Made by a program: the position numbers and the translations under genes
Assembly: GCF_000418365.1 (NCBI RefSeq)
Contig: NC_021663.1
Coordinates: forward strand, 1,860,001-1,924,000
Source: Corynebacterium terpenotabidum Y-11
Lineage (GTDB): Bacteria; Actinomycetota; Actinomycetes; Mycobacteriales; Mycobacteriaceae
Direction of reading: 5' to 3'
Length of the DNA: 64,000 nucleotides
Shown here: piece by piece, positions 56,076 to 64,000 of the stretch
Numbering within the stretch: position 1 is the first letter of the stretch
How the letters are laid out: every line of letters begins with the position of its first letter
The notes under the pieces: model-generated
Database searches by the model: none
What the model saw: only the letters and a program-made list of their open reading frames with translations
Told to the model about the DNA's origin: nothing

Positions 56076-57352
56076 GACCGGTTCGACAGGAACATCACGT
56101 CGACCACTTCACCCGGTTCCACGAACGTCCGGTCGCCGGGGAGCACCACGAGGCAGTTCGCCTGACCATGACTGCCCAGGAGATGCGTCGGCTCGCCGCC
56201 GCCGACCGCACCCAATGGATCAACGAGGAACTCACGGGTTCCCCGGTCACGCATCAGCTGGGCCCGCAGATAGCCGGTCCTGCCCGGCGCAGACTCGATC
56301 GCAGCGATGGTCCGGGCTGTGACGGTCCGCCGGGTCGACTCTCGCTTTCCGCAGAGGATCCGGATCAGCGGCCGCACCAGGACCTCGAAGGAGACCAGGG
56401 CCGCCCCCGGGTTCGACGGCAGCAGGAAGGTCGGTACCCGGTCCGCTCCGAGCGTGCCGAAGCCCTGCACCGATCCCGGATGCATCGCGACCCGGTCGAC
56501 CTCCAGGGGCCCCAGGTCCGCCAGAACCTCCCGCAGTTGGTCACTGGCCGCGCCGCCCACGCCACCGGCGATGACCAGGATCTCTGAACGGATGAGCTGC
56601 CCCTCCACAATGTCCCGGAGGCGTCGAGGTTCGCCGGCGAGCAGCCCCACCCGGTTGACGTCCGCGCCGGCCTCCCGACCCGCCGCGGCCAGGGCATAGG
56701 AGTTCACGTCAAACACCTGGCCCAGTGACGGTTCCCGGTCGATGTCAACCAGTTCCGGACCGAAGGACAGCACCGACATCCGGGGCCGTGGGTACACCAG
56801 CACCTTGGAACGGCCGACCGCGGCCAGCAGACTGACCTGGGCGGCACCGATGACCGCACCCTCCTCGACGACCACGTCACCGGGCTGGACATCTGAGCCG
56901 GCCCGGTGGACGAACTGCCCCGGGGAGACCCGGTGCAGTGGCGCGATCCGCCGTCCGGACTGGTCCGCCCAGTCCAGCGGCAGGACGGCATCCGCCAGAG
57001 TCGGCAATGGAGCGCCCGTCTGTACCCGCACCGCCTGCCGCGGCTGGAGGCGGACCGGCCGGTGCGACCCGGCTGTCACCTCACCGACCACGGGGAGCAG
57101 CGATGGGACGCCCTCACCCGCGTCCTCCCCCTCCCCGGTCCGGGACGCCGGCCCGCCGAGGATCTCCCGGACGTCCACCGCCCGTACCGCGAAGCCGTCC
57201 ACCGCCGCCTGGTGGAAGCCGGGGAGAGTGGTCTCCGCCTCCACCTGTTCGGCACAGCGCAGGCCCAACGCCTCAGAAATGGCGGTGCGTACCGGCTCCG
57301 GGGTCACTGCAGCGGCGGTCACCGCAGCCAGTTGCTCCTCAACGGTCTTCAC
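56072..57352 (-). CDS. glp: Gephyrin-like molybdotransferase Glp (MoeA family)
   Basis: This 426-residue protein has the MoeA fold: a substrate domain (PGFHQAAVDGFAVRAVDV), the RVQTGAPLPTLADAV strand, the MogA-like domain (PRMSVLSFGPELVD, IAGGVGGAASDQLREV) and a C-terminal beta barrel. Its proximity to galU, rimJ and glpR matches C. glutamicum Glp, which binds FtsZ and the GlpR receptor. The canonical MoeA segments S-G-G-V-S-x-G and G-N-P appear as AGGVGGAA and SNPGAA, so its molybdenum-insertion activity may be weakened. GTG 57352 (VKTVEEQLAAV) follows AGGAAG. A longer frame upstream overlaps the galU end region. Confidence 0.85.
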   Translation of the reverse strand: MKTVEEQLAAVTAAAVTPEPVRTAISEALGLRCAEQVEAETTLPGFHQAAVDGFAVRAVDVREILGGPASRTGEGEDAGEGVPSLLPVVGEVTAGSHRPVRLQPRQAVRVQTGAPLPTLADAVLPLDWADQSGRRIAPLHRVSPGQFVHRAGSDVQPGDVVVEEGAVIGAAQVSLLAAVGRSKVLVYPRPRMSVLSFGPELVDIDREPSLGQVFDVNSYALAAAGREAGADVNRVGLLAGEPRRLRDIVEGQLIRSEILVIAGGVGGAASDQLREVLADLGPLEVDRVAMHPGSVQGFGTLGADRVPTFLLPSNPGAALVSFEVLVRPLIRILCGKRESTRRTVTARTIAAIESAPGRTGYLRAQLMRDRGTREFLVDPLGAVGGGEPTHLLGSHGQANCLVVLPGDRTFVEPGEVVDVMFLSNRS

Positions 57353-57436
57353 GATCCTCGAACTTCCTGTGGCGGACGGGGGACGGTCGGCGGGCCGTCC
57401 GGCCCACCTCGCGCCCACCATCTTAGAGAGGTCTAG

Positions 57437-58417
57437 TTACTCTCCGGACACTACGGCATGCGAGACCGCATCCGCGGACAACCGGCCGGTGAGCCACTGA
57501 CGCAGTGACGGACCGTAGCTGTCGTCATTCAGGGCGAAGTCCACACAGGCCCGGATGAACCCGCCCGGGTTCCCCAGGTCATGGCGTCCCCCTTCGTGAA
57601 TGAAGACATGCACCGGATGGCCTTCCTTGATGAGCAGTTCGATCGCATCGGTGACCTGGATCTCCCCGCCCTTACCCGGCTCGGTACGCCGCAGAGCGTC
57701 GAAGATCGTCCGGTCCAGCAAGTAGCGTCCCGCCGCGACCACCGTGGACGGCGCATCCGCCACATCCGGCTTCTCCACCATGCCGCGGACCCGACGGACC
57801 CGGGGATCGTCGCCCTCCGCCGGCTCCTCCAGGTCGAAGACTCCGTAGTTGGAGACCTCCTCCTCCGGAACCTCGAAACCGCAGAGCACCGTACCGCCGA
57901 AGCGCTGCCGCACGTCGATCATCTCGTTGAGCACGCCGAACGGCAGGACCAGGTCATCGGGCAGCAGGACAGCGAAGCAGTCCTCGTCATCATCGAGCGC
58001 GGACTCCGCACAACCGATCGCATGGCCCAGTCCCAGCGGGCGGTCCTGGTTGACAGCAACGGCCTCCACGAGGTTGTTGACCGCCTGCACCTTCTCGAGC
58101 TGGGTGGTCTTGCCACGGGCAGCAAGGGTGGACTCCAGCAATTCGTCCTGGTCGAAGTACGCCATGATGCCCTGTTTGCGCGGTGCGGTCACCACCGCCA
58201 ACCGGGAGGCTCCGGCCAGTGCCGCCTCCCGTGCGATGAGCTCGATGCCGGGAGTGTCGACGACCGGCAGGAGTTCCTTGGGGACAGTCTTGGTCGCCGG
58301 AAGGAACCGGGTTCCCAGTCCTGCCGCTGGCACCACCACGGTGCGTAGGGTCCCGTTGTCGCCAGCCGGTGAGGAGGCAGCTGTCGACGTGGTGTGGAGA
58401 GAGTTATCGGATGTCAT
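57437..58417 (-). CDS. galU: UTP-glucose-1-phosphate uridylyltransferase
   Basis: This 326-residue enzyme makes UDP-glucose for trehalose, arabinogalactan and other glycans. Motifs are VVVPAAGLGTRFLPATKTVPKE, LGLGHAIGCAE, FAVLLPDDLVL and GGEIQVTDAIELL. ATG 58417 (MTSDNSLHTTST) has a TAGTCT -10 box 7 nt upstream. The open frame extends further but as a shadow. It is divergent from fthC with 163 bp between. Confidence 0.95.
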   Translation of the reverse strand: MTSDNSLHTTSTAASSPAGDNGTLRTVVVPAAGLGTRFLPATKTVPKELLPVVDTPGIELIAREAALAGASRLAVVTAPRKQGIMAYFDQDELLESTLAARGKTTQLEKVQAVNNLVEAVAVNQDRPLGLGHAIGCAESALDDDEDCFAVLLPDDLVLPFGVLNEMIDVRQRFGGTVLCGFEVPEEEVSNYGVFDLEEPAEGDDPRVRRVRGMVEKPDVADAPSTVVAAGRYLLDRTIFDALRRTEPGKGGEIQVTDAIELLIKEGHPVHVFIHEGGRHDLGNPGGFIRACVDFALNDDSYGPSLRQWLTGRLSADAVSHAVVSGE

Positions 58418-58424
58418 GGGGAGA

Positions 58425-58430
58425 AGACTA
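58425..58430 (-). promoter_or_regulatory. -10 box of galU (leaderless)
   Basis: TAGTCT on the minus strand lies 7 nt before the galU ATG. Confidence 0.5.
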
Positions 58431-58567
58431 CCGGCGATCAGGCCCGCGGGTGTGACAGACATCCGCCCCCACCCCCGGAGACCTCCGCATTGCCCTGAAC
58501 CATGTCCGGTTACACCCCCGTCGCAATCCCCCACTACCGGCGGTCACGCCGGTCACGTCCACACGAC

Positions 58568-58573
58568 TAGGGT
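58568..58573 (+). promoter_or_regulatory. -10 box of fthC (possibly leaderless)
   Basis: TAGGGT lies 7 nt before the fthC ATG. A weak GCAGGG could serve as a Shine-Dalgarno sequence instead. Confidence 0.4.
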
Positions 58574-58580
58574 GCAGGGT

Positions 58581-59291
58581 ATGACCCATAACAGCGGGAG
58601 CACCGGAGACAGCGGGGACACCGGGTCTGCCGAAGCAGCCACAGCTGCCACAGCTGCCAAAGCTGCCCTGCGCTCACACATCCGCGCAGGTCGTCAACGC
58701 CGCGCCGGCGCGGACAGATCTGGCCGATCGGCGACGGACGCCGCCCTCGTCACCCACCTCCTCGACGAACTCGACCGTCGTGATCCGGAGCGCCGCGCCG
58801 GAGTGGCCGCCTACCTGCCGCTCCCCACGGAACCGGGAGGACCGGATCTGCCCGAGGCGATCGCCGCCACGGGCCGTCCGGTATGGCTGCCGACGGTGGA
58901 CGCCCCCGGGCGCCCACTGCGGTGGGTGCGGTGGCGCGGACAGGAACTCACCCGGATAGGGGCCTTCGGCATCCGCGAACCCGTCCCCGACAACGCATCG
59001 GAACCGGTGGACACGGAAACCCTCATCGGGGACCTCTCGTCCCTCGTCATCCCCGCACTCGCGGTCGGGTCGGACGGCGTCCGACTCGGCCAGGGTGGAG
59101 GCTTTTACGACCGGACCCTGGGCGCCTGCGCCTCAAACCCGGAAAATCATGGCAAACTTATGGCCATCGTGGACCATGAGGAATTCGGTCTCTCCGTCCC
59201 CGCGACGGAGCTCGATATCACGGTCCCCGTTGTCGTGACCGATCGTGGGGTATTCCCCACCGGTCCGTCAGGCCACAATCCACACCAGTGA
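58581..59291 (+). CDS. fthC: 5-formyltetrahydrofolate cyclo-ligase
   Basis: This 236-residue enzyme converts 5-formyl-THF to 5,10-methenyl-THF using ATP. It has the family signature LGQGGGFYDRTLG, the N-terminal helix ALRSHIRAGRQRRAG and the LVIPALAVGSDGVRLG strand. An N-terminal Ala/Thr-rich extension of about 28 residues is poorly conserved. ATG 58581 is the first codon after a TAGGGT box. It precedes mscL by 27 bp, as in C. glutamicum. Confidence 0.92.
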   Translation: MTHNSGSTGDSGDTGSAEAATAATAAKAALRSHIRAGRQRRAGADRSGRSATDAALVTHLLDELDRRDPERRAGVAAYLPLPTEPGGPDLPEAIAATGRPVWLPTVDAPGRPLRWVRWRGQELTRIGAFGIREPVPDNASEPVDTETLIGDLSSLVIPALAVGSDGVRLGQGGGFYDRTLGACASNPENHGKLMAIVDHEEFGLSVPATELDITVPVVVTDRGVFPTGPSGHNPHQ

Positions 59292-59318
59292 CCCCACTAC
59301 TCTCCAAGGAGGAGAAAC

Positions 59319-59786
59319 ATGCTCAAGGGTTTCAAAGACTTCATCATGCGTGGCAACGTCATCGAGCTGGCAACCGGTGTCATCATCGGCGCCGCGTTCA
59401 CCGCGATCGTCACTGCCCTCACCGACAACCTGATCCAGCCGCTGATCAACCTCCTTGGTGGCGGCGGAGACGTCGAAGGCCTCGCCTGGCAGCTGAAGGA
59501 CGGTGACGCATCCACCACCATCGACCTCGGTGCGATCATCACCGCCGTCATCAACTTCATCATCATCGCCGCGGTGGTCTACTTCATCATCGTCTTGCCG
59601 ATCAACAAGATGGCAGAGGCCGCCGCCAAGCGGAAGGGTCAGGACGCCGAAGAAGCCGCCACCGCTTCCGAGACCGATCTGCTCGTCGAGATCCGTGATC
59701 TCCTGGCCGCCCAGAACGGCGTGACCGCGCCCGCCACCGACAGCCCGGCGGGCACTGCGGACAGCGGACGACACTCCGCCGACTAG
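59319..59786 (+). CDS. mscL: Large-conductance mechanosensitive channel
   Basis: This 155-residue protein has the MscL layout. The amphipathic N-terminus MLKGFKDFIMRGNVIELATGV leads into TM1, a periplasmic loop follows, then TM2 (INFIIIAAVVYFIIVLPI) and the C-terminal helical bundle (LLVEIRDLLAAQ). It releases solutes on hypo-osmotic shock, including betaine, which links it loosely with the betaine genes. A strong AAGGAGGAGAAAC Shine-Dalgarno sequence precedes the ATG. Confidence 0.97.
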   Translation: MLKGFKDFIMRGNVIELATGVIIGAAFTAIVTALTDNLIQPLINLLGGGGDVEGLAWQLKDGDASTTIDLGAIITAVINFIIIAAVVYFIIVLPINKMAEAAAKRKGQDAEEAATASETDLLVEIRDLLAAQNGVTAPATDSPAGTADSGRHSAD

Positions 59787-59836
59787 CACCGTCACCAGTG
59801 CGGCGGGCGTTGCTCCTGCCAGAACCGGTCACTGAA

Positions 59837-59871
59837 ACCCCCGGTCCCCCCATTACGGGAGGACCGGGGGT
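59837..59871. terminator. Strong hairpin between mscL and mog
   Basis: ACCCCCGGTCC (59837-59847) and GGACCGGGGGT (59861-59871) pair perfectly over 11 bp with a 13-nt loop. There is no T-run after the stem, so this is a bidirectional terminator-like hairpin between convergent genes. The rest of the 59787-60009 gap holds no convincing gene. Confidence 0.6.
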
Positions 59872-60009
59872 CGCTGTTATCCCGGGAGGAGGCCGCCGAC
59901 GCCGACGACGTTTCCCCGATCATCGGGGCAGAGTCCGCCTGATGCGCGGCCCCCAGTACCCCGATTCGGCGCCGCCGGGCCCGACCCTGCCCCCCGGACG
60001 ACTGGCCGG

Positions 60010-60699
60010 TCACGCCTGGTTCAGCTCGCCGATGATGTAGCGAGCCAGGGGGCACAGCGTCGCCATCCCGTCACGGATCGCCGCGCGGGAGGACGCCAGG
60101 TTCACCACGACCGTCGACCCGGACACCCCGGCGACACCCCGGGACAGTCCCCCATCCAGAGCATTGCAGGCCAGGGCGGAGGCCCGCAGCGCCTGGGACA
60201 GGCCCGGGATCCGCTTGTCGAGAACCGCCCGGGTCCCCTCTGGCGTCCGGTCACGCGGTCCCACCCCGGTGCCGCCGACAGTGATGACCAGGTCCGCGCC
60301 GCCCACCACAGCCGTCTCCAGTGCCTGCCGCACACTGGCCTTCGAGGATTCGACGGTGAGCACCGCGTCCACCATGAAATCCTCTTCTGCCAGCAGCTCA
60401 GCGACAAGCTCCCCGGACTGGTCGTCCGGGTTGACATGGTCGGTCACCAGCACGACGAGGGCATGCAGCAGGGAGTGCCGCGCCGCTCGCACGTCCCGGC
60501 GCTCCTCCTGTTCGTCCAGGCTAAGAAAGACGGCATCATCCGGCTCGGTGACTTCGGCATCAAGCCGGTCGTAGGACTCCTGTTCCTCCGGAGCGAAGTC
60601 CTCGACACCACGGACCCGCAGAATCCCGTCGACCCGGGACACCGCCCCAGTATCAGCCCCCGGCTCCCGGGACACGGTCTCCATGAATCCGTCTGTCAT
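60010..60699 (-). CDS. mog: MogA/MoaB-family molybdopterin adenylyltransferase-like protein
   Basis: This 229-residue protein has the MoaB/Mog fold in its C-terminal 150 residues (VVLVTDHVNPDDQSGELV, VITVGGTGVGPRDRTPEG, GVSGSTVVVNLASSRAAIRDG). It is preceded by an acidic N-terminal extension of about 60 residues. Family members adenylylate molybdopterin. ATG 60699 (MTDGFMETV) is preceded by GAGGAGCACCGCA and preferred over ATG 60723. It lies 58 bp downstream of htrA, the usual corynebacterial order. Confidence 0.88.
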   Translation of the reverse strand: MTDGFMETVSREPGADTGAVSRVDGILRVRGVEDFAPEEQESYDRLDAEVTEPDDAVFLSLDEQEERRDVRAARHSLLHALVVLVTDHVNPDDQSGELVAELLAEEDFMVDAVLTVESSKASVRQALETAVVGGADLVITVGGTGVGPRDRTPEGTRAVLDKRIPGLSQALRASALACNALDGGLSRGVAGVSGSTVVVNLASSRAAIRDGMATLCPLARYIIGELNQA

Positions 60700-60757
60700 T
60701 GCGGTGCTCCTCGTGTCGCTCATCTGTCAGGGATGGTCACTGAACAATCTGACCATA

Positions 60758-62110
60758 CTATTCGGAGGCGGAAAGAGTGACCTTGATCTCATGTTGATTG
60801 TCGCCGTTACTGTCCGTCACCGTCAGGGTGACCTCGTCACCGACGGTGTGGGAACGGATCGCAGCGATGAGGCTGACTCCGCTGTCCACGACCCTGTCGT
60901 CGACCTTCGTCACCACGTCACCGGCCTTCAAGCCGGCCTCCTCCGCCGGGCCTCCCGCGGTGACCTCGGCAATCACGGCGCCTACGGTGGTGGTTTCCCG
61001 GGTGTCTACCTGCGCCCCGATCACCGGATGACTGGCCTTGCCGTTGTCGATGAGCTGCTGGGCGGTCTCCATCGCCTGGTCGGCGGGAATGGCGAAACCG
61101 AGGCCGATCGACCCGGACTCGCCGGAAGTGCCGCCGAGAGTGGCGATGACGGAGGGGATACCCACGAGTTCACCGTTGAGGTTCACCAGTGCACCACCGG
61201 AGTTACCGGGGTTGATGGCCGCGTCCGTCTGGATCGCGTCGATCAGTGACGCCTCACCACCGGACTCACCACCGGCCTGCACCGGACGGTCCTTCGCCGA
61301 GACGATGCCCGAGGTCACCGTCGACGACAGCCCCAGCGGGGAACCGATCGCCACGACCGACTGCCCGACCTGGAGGGCATCCGGGTCACCGATGGTGATC
61401 GGTGTCAACCCCGAGGCACCCACTGCCTGGATAACCGCGATGTCCGTCTGCGGGTCCGTGGCGACCACGGTCGCGTCATACTGTGCACCGTCATTGGTGG
61501 TGACGGTGATGCTCGCGCCAGAGCCCGCGTCACTGACGACATGGTTGTTGGTGAGGATCAGCCCGTCCGAGCTGATGAGTGACCCGGAGCCCTCTGACGC
61601 GGTCTGGCCGCTGGTGACCTGGATGGACACCACGCTCGGCAGCACCTTCTGTGCGACCGCCTCGACCGTTCCCTCCTCCGGGGTAGCGGATGCCTGTTCC
61701 CGGTCGCCAATGACCGTGGTGCTGAAGGTCGTACCCGAACTCGAGTCCGAACCTGCGCTGTTGACGATGAGACCGGTGAGCAGGCTGGCAGCCACTCCCA
61801 CCGCGACCATCATGCCCGCGACGGCAGGAGTGGAGAACCGTCGGGGCTCCTTCACCCCGGCAGCGACGGCCACCTGACCCTCGCCGCCCTGACCCTCGGG
61901 ATCCTCGACGGGCTGATCCGCCGTCCCCGCGTACCCCGGTTGCCCGGGGTAACTGGAGTAGCCGGAGTACCCGGGGAAGGACTGGGCGCCTGTCTGTGCC
62001 GGATCAGCCTGGGCCGGGTTGGCCGGACCGAACTGAGGGGAACTGGCCGGTCGACCGGGATCTTCGCCCCACCGTCCCGCGTTCCGATTGTCGTCACCGT
62101 TACCCGACAT
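60758..62110 (-). CDS. htrA: HtrA-like membrane serine protease with PDZ domain
   Basis: This 450-residue protein has a Pro/Gln/Gly-rich cytoplasmic tail (1-88), one membrane helix (about 94-116), a trypsin-like domain with His190 (LTNNHVVS), Asp223 (TDIAVIQA) and Ser304 (NPGNSGGALVN), and a PDZ domain (about 355-445). It handles misfolded cell-envelope proteins. In related genomes htrA is part of the MprAB regulon and follows mprB, but here mprA lies directly upstream and the kinase gene is absent. An AACGGAGACCC ribosome-binding site precedes the ATG. Confidence 0.94.
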   Translation of the reverse strand: MSGNGDDNRNAGRWGEDPGRPASSPQFGPANPAQADPAQTGAQSFPGYSGYSSYPGQPGYAGTADQPVEDPEGQGGEGQVAVAAGVKEPRRFSTPAVAGMMVAVGVAASLLTGLIVNSAGSDSSSGTTFSTTVIGDREQASATPEEGTVEAVAQKVLPSVVSIQVTSGQTASEGSGSLISSDGLILTNNHVVSDAGSGASITVTTNDGAQYDATVVATDPQTDIAVIQAVGASGLTPITIGDPDALQVGQSVVAIGSPLGLSSTVTSGIVSAKDRPVQAGGESGGEASLIDAIQTDAAINPGNSGGALVNLNGELVGIPSVIATLGGTSGESGSIGLGFAIPADQAMETAQQLIDNGKASHPVIGAQVDTRETTTVGAVIAEVTAGGPAEEAGLKAGDVVTKVDDRVVDSGVSLIAAIRSHTVGDEVTLTVTDSNGDNQHEIKVTLSASE

Positions 62111-62282
62111 GAGGGTCTCCGTTCATCATGGGTGTTCTTGATCGGTAGTGCTGTACCGAACTTTTCTCGCGGGACCTATCGTGGCCTCGCTGTCTGCGAC
62201 GGTTCTCCCAGGTTCCTGGGATTTTGCCGTGAAGGTGTCGAGAAGTCCATCGTGGTCGGATGCTCTTCTCCCACAAACCTGA

Positions 62283-62978
62283 TCAGGGCATGCTCTCCCG
62301 TAGCGCATAGCCCACACCCCGGACGGTGTGGATGAGCCGGTCCTCCCCCTCTGCCTCAGTCTTACGACGGAGGTAACCGATGTACACCTCAAGAGCATTT
62401 CCGGAGGTGGGGAAATCATAACCCCAGACCTCCTCCAGAATCGTGTTCCTGGAGAGAACCTTGCGCGCGTTTCGTAGGAGCAGTTCCAGAAGCGCAAACT
62501 CAGTACGCGTCAGACTGATACGCCGTTCACCGCGAGTTACCTCTCTGGTCTCCGGATTAAGGGTCAGGTCCTGGAAATTCAACGGCTTCGTCTCTTTTGC
62601 GACCGCTGCTGCGGTCCGCCGCGAGCGTCGGTAGAGAGACCGCACCCGGGCCAGCAGCTCCTCCAAGGCGAAAGGCTTGGCCAGGTAGTCGTCAGCGCCG
62701 GCATCCAGACCTGCCACCCGGTCAGCGACATCAGCCTTCTGGGAAAGCAGGAGCACCAAGACCTCGCTGCCACTGCCACGCAACTGCCGACAGATCTCCA
62801 GACCGTCGACCTTGGGCAGGACACCCTCCATGATCACCAGGTCCGGACTTTCCTTGCGGATGAGAGCCTGTGCCTCCTCCCCGTCAGAGGCCTGGACGAC
62901 GTCGTAACCGTTGAAAGAGAGTGACTGCCGGAGGGTGTCCCGCACGGACCGATCTTCGTCGACCACAAGAATTTTCAT
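62283..62978 (-). CDS. mprA: MprA-like OmpR-family response regulator with phosphoacceptor Asp replaced by Glu
   Basis: This 231-residue protein has a receiver domain ([13 protein letters not shown], acidic pocket Asp7/Glu8/Asp9; Ser79; Lys101 in [10 protein letters not shown]) and an OmpR-type winged helix ([39 protein letters not shown]). In MprA the phosphoacceptor sits in L-x-L-D-V-M-M-P. Here the aligned segment is VIMEGVLP, with Glu51 (codon GAG, 62826-62828). A Glu can mimic phospho-Asp, so the protein may be constitutively active. The partner kinase gene normally next to it is missing. ATG 62978 (MKILVVDED) or ATG 62987 are both possible starts. Confidence 0.9.
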   Translation of the reverse strand: MKILVVDEDRSVRDTLRQSLSFNGYDVVQASDGEEAQALIRKESPDLVIMEGVLPKVDGLEICRQLRGSGSEVLVLLLSQKADVADRVAGLDAGADDYLAKPFALEELLARVRSLYRRSRRTAAAVAKETKPLNFQDLTLNPETREVTRGERRISLTRTEFALLELLLRNARKVLSRNTILEEVWGYDFPTSGNALEVYIGYLRRKTEAEGEDRLIHTVRGVGYALRESMP

Positions 62979-63123
62979 ACCGACCATTGTGCACGATTCA
63001 CCCGTCCTGGTCCTCCCCCGAAGCTGTCTTTTCAGGGAACCGACAGGATCAATGAATAGACCTGCCATTTTCACGAAGATTTCGATCCTCAAAAACCGTC
63101 GGCACGCAGCATAGCTGGGAGTT

Positions 63124-63171
63124 ACATAATAACGCCGACCGCCGCCACCGGTGGGAACCGGGGACGGCGGT
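63124..63171 (-). terminator. Terminator after rpmF
   Basis: ACCGCCGCCACCGGT (63138-63152) and ACCGGGGACGGCGGT (63157-63171) form a 15-bp stem with two mismatches and a GGGA loop. On the minus strand it is followed by a T-rich tail (CGTTATTATG). It separates the rpmE2-rpmF unit from mprA. Confidence 0.65.
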
Positions 63172-63192
63172 AGGTGTGTCAGACTGTGGAGA

Positions 63193-63360
63193 CTAGTCGA
63201 GTTCGACGAGACCCAGCTGGGCCGCCTTGACCAGGCGGCGCGGGATCTGGACCTCACGACCCTGGACCTTAACGGTCTGGAGGGCGGTGTTGTCGGACTT
63301 CCACTGCGAACGACGCGAGTGGGTGTTCGCACGGGACATGCGGCGCTTCGGAACTGCCAT
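63193..63360 (-). CDS. rpmF: 50S ribosomal protein L32
   Basis: This 55-residue protein begins [20 protein letters not shown], the L32 signature, and ends [13 protein letters not shown]. It is shorter than many annotation cut-offs. It lies 16 bp downstream of rpmE2 with an AGGAGGGTAGAGAACA ribosome-binding site. No zinc-finger Cys are present. Confidence 0.93.
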   Translation of the reverse strand: MAVPKRRMSRANTHSRRSQWKSDNTALQTVKVQGREVQIPRRLVKAAQLGLVELD

Positions 63361-63376
63361 TGTTCTCTACCCTCCT

Positions 63377-63646
63377 CTACGCGTTCTTCTTGGACGGACG
63401 GACACGGGAACCAAACCGGCGCTGGAACTTCTCGACGCGGCCAGCGGTGTCCATGACACGCTGCGCACCGGTCCAGAACGGGTGGGACTCGCTGGTCACG
63501 TCAACGACGATCAGCGGGTACTCATTTCCGTCCTCCCACTCGACCGTACGGTCGGAGGAGACGGTGGAACGCGTCAGGAACTGGTGGCCAGTGCTGGCGT
63601 CCTTGAAGACTACCGGGTGGTAGTCGGGGTGGATATCGCTCTTCAT
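63377..63646 (-). CDS. rpmE2: 50S ribosomal protein L31 type B
   Basis: This 89-residue protein starts [20 protein letters not shown], the type B form, and lacks the CxxC zinc-binding pairs of type A. Type B L31 genes are typically induced under zinc limitation by Zur. I see no clear Zur box here. ATG 63646 follows GAGGGATTGAGA. A much longer upstream frame is a shadow. It forms an operon with rpmF. Confidence 0.93.
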   Translation of the reverse strand: MKSDIHPDYHPVVFKDASTGHQFLTRSTVSSDRTVEWEDGNEYPLIVVDVTSESHPFWTGAQRVMDTAGRVEKFQRRFGSRVRPSKKNA

Positions 63647-64000
63647 TCTCAATCCCTCAGGGTCGGGCACCAGGTCGGTCCCGCGGGCGTGACGCCGGTA
63701 GACTGGTCCGATGAGGACCGGGCACCGGTGAGGCCGTAGGTCGTGCCTGGGTCGGGTTTGGAGTGTGGGCCTGCCACGTCTTCGCGGGGCAGTAACACAG
63801 CGAACCACCATAACCCGCGACCCCGCGCGCGGTGAAATCACCGGTCCCGCGACCGGCATCAGTGTCCCTCCATCGGGACCATGACCGACCGGTAACGACC
63901 TGATTAGGTTGACGCACCTGTCGTCAGGTAGAGTTTGCCACCGCTGTTGTCTAAGTAAACGTCATCGCCCGATCGACCATGTCCACACAGCGCCCCGGCA
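63647..64000. other. Intergenic region to the right edge
   Basis: This stretch of about 350 bp contains the rpmE2 promoter region and probably the promoter of a plus-strand gene. A TTGACG (63909-63914) and TAGAGT (63929-63934) pair has only a 14-bp spacer, and ACCTG-TCGT-CAGGT forms a small dyad at about 63917-63930. An ATG at 63979 (MSTQRPG) opens to the edge, but 7 residues are not enough to call a gene. Confidence 0.4.

Noticed and set aside
59792..60055. 87-residue minus-strand frame between mscL and mog
   Set aside because: Low-complexity composition, no ribosome-binding site, and it overlaps the strong hairpin at 59837-59871 and the mog 3' end.
62111..62282. Remnant of a histidine kinase gene
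   Set aside because: No H-box, N-box or G-box sequence could be recognised in any frame. The gap looks like a plain promoter region for htrA.
63905..63924. Possible second iron box (TTAGGTTGACGCACCTGTC)
   Set aside because: Only the left half matches the DtxR consensus (about 10 of 19 positions) and there is no dyad symmetry.

Overview
This is a high-GC actinobacterial chromosome segment. Gene content and order point to Corynebacterium or a very close relative. Supporting evidence is the lytic transglycosylase-eno-ftsB-DUF501-ppx block, the rpmE2-rpmF-mprA-htrA-mog-mscL block, tandem pth genes, the divisome pair glp/glpR, an RpfB, a DtxR/IdeR-type iron box, a RibM-type riboflavin transporter under an FMN riboswitch, and many start codons lying 6-9 nt downstream of a TANNNT -10 box (apparent leaderless mRNAs). 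The species cannot be fixed from this window.

Layout. 1-16.5 kb is housekeeping: ppx (partial), DUF501, ftsB, eno, a lytic transglycosylase, a DtxR/MntR-type regulator, mazG and mfd on the minus strand; then tRNA-Gln, glmU, prs, rplY, two pth genes, a spermidine-synthase-like gene and prfC on the plus strand. 16.5-20 kb carries an iron-box-controlled dihydroxybenzoate operon (entA-entC-entB) and a membrane protein. 20-29 kb holds an MMPL transporter with its TetR regulator and a palindromic operator, riboswitch-controlled ribM, a PAP2 protein, a 3-hydroxyisobutyryl-CoA hydrolase, an acyl-CoA synthetase and ppk2. 29.5-39.6 kb is a catabolic island. From 39.6 to 53.5 kb housekeeping resumes: an alpha/beta hydrolase, an ABC-F protein, ispE, rsmA, rpfB, tatD, tenA, metG, rsmI and pmt. 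53.5-64 kb holds DoxX, glpR, an acetyltransferase, glp, galU, fthC, mscL, mog, htrA, an MprA-like regulator, rpmF and rpmE2.

How the genes work together. The 29.5-39.6 kb island encodes almost a full aerobic route from glycine betaine to pyruvate. GbcA/GbcB make dimethylglycine, a dimethylglycine oxidase makes sarcosine, a monomeric sarcosine oxidase makes glycine, and an L-serine dehydratase makes pyruvate. The glycine-to-serine step (GlyA) is not in the window. Two transcription factors flank it: an IclR protein whose probable 17-bp palindrome occurs before both oxidase genes, and a LysR protein divergent from gbcAB.

The most unusual single observations are these. The MprA-type response regulator has Glu in place of the phosphoacceptor Asp, and its sensor kinase gene is missing between it and htrA. 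IspE lacks the conserved catalytic lysine. Four GTGAAC-type repeats spaced exactly 10 bp apart lie upstream of glpR. The catecholate operon is reduced to entACB behind a DtxR box.
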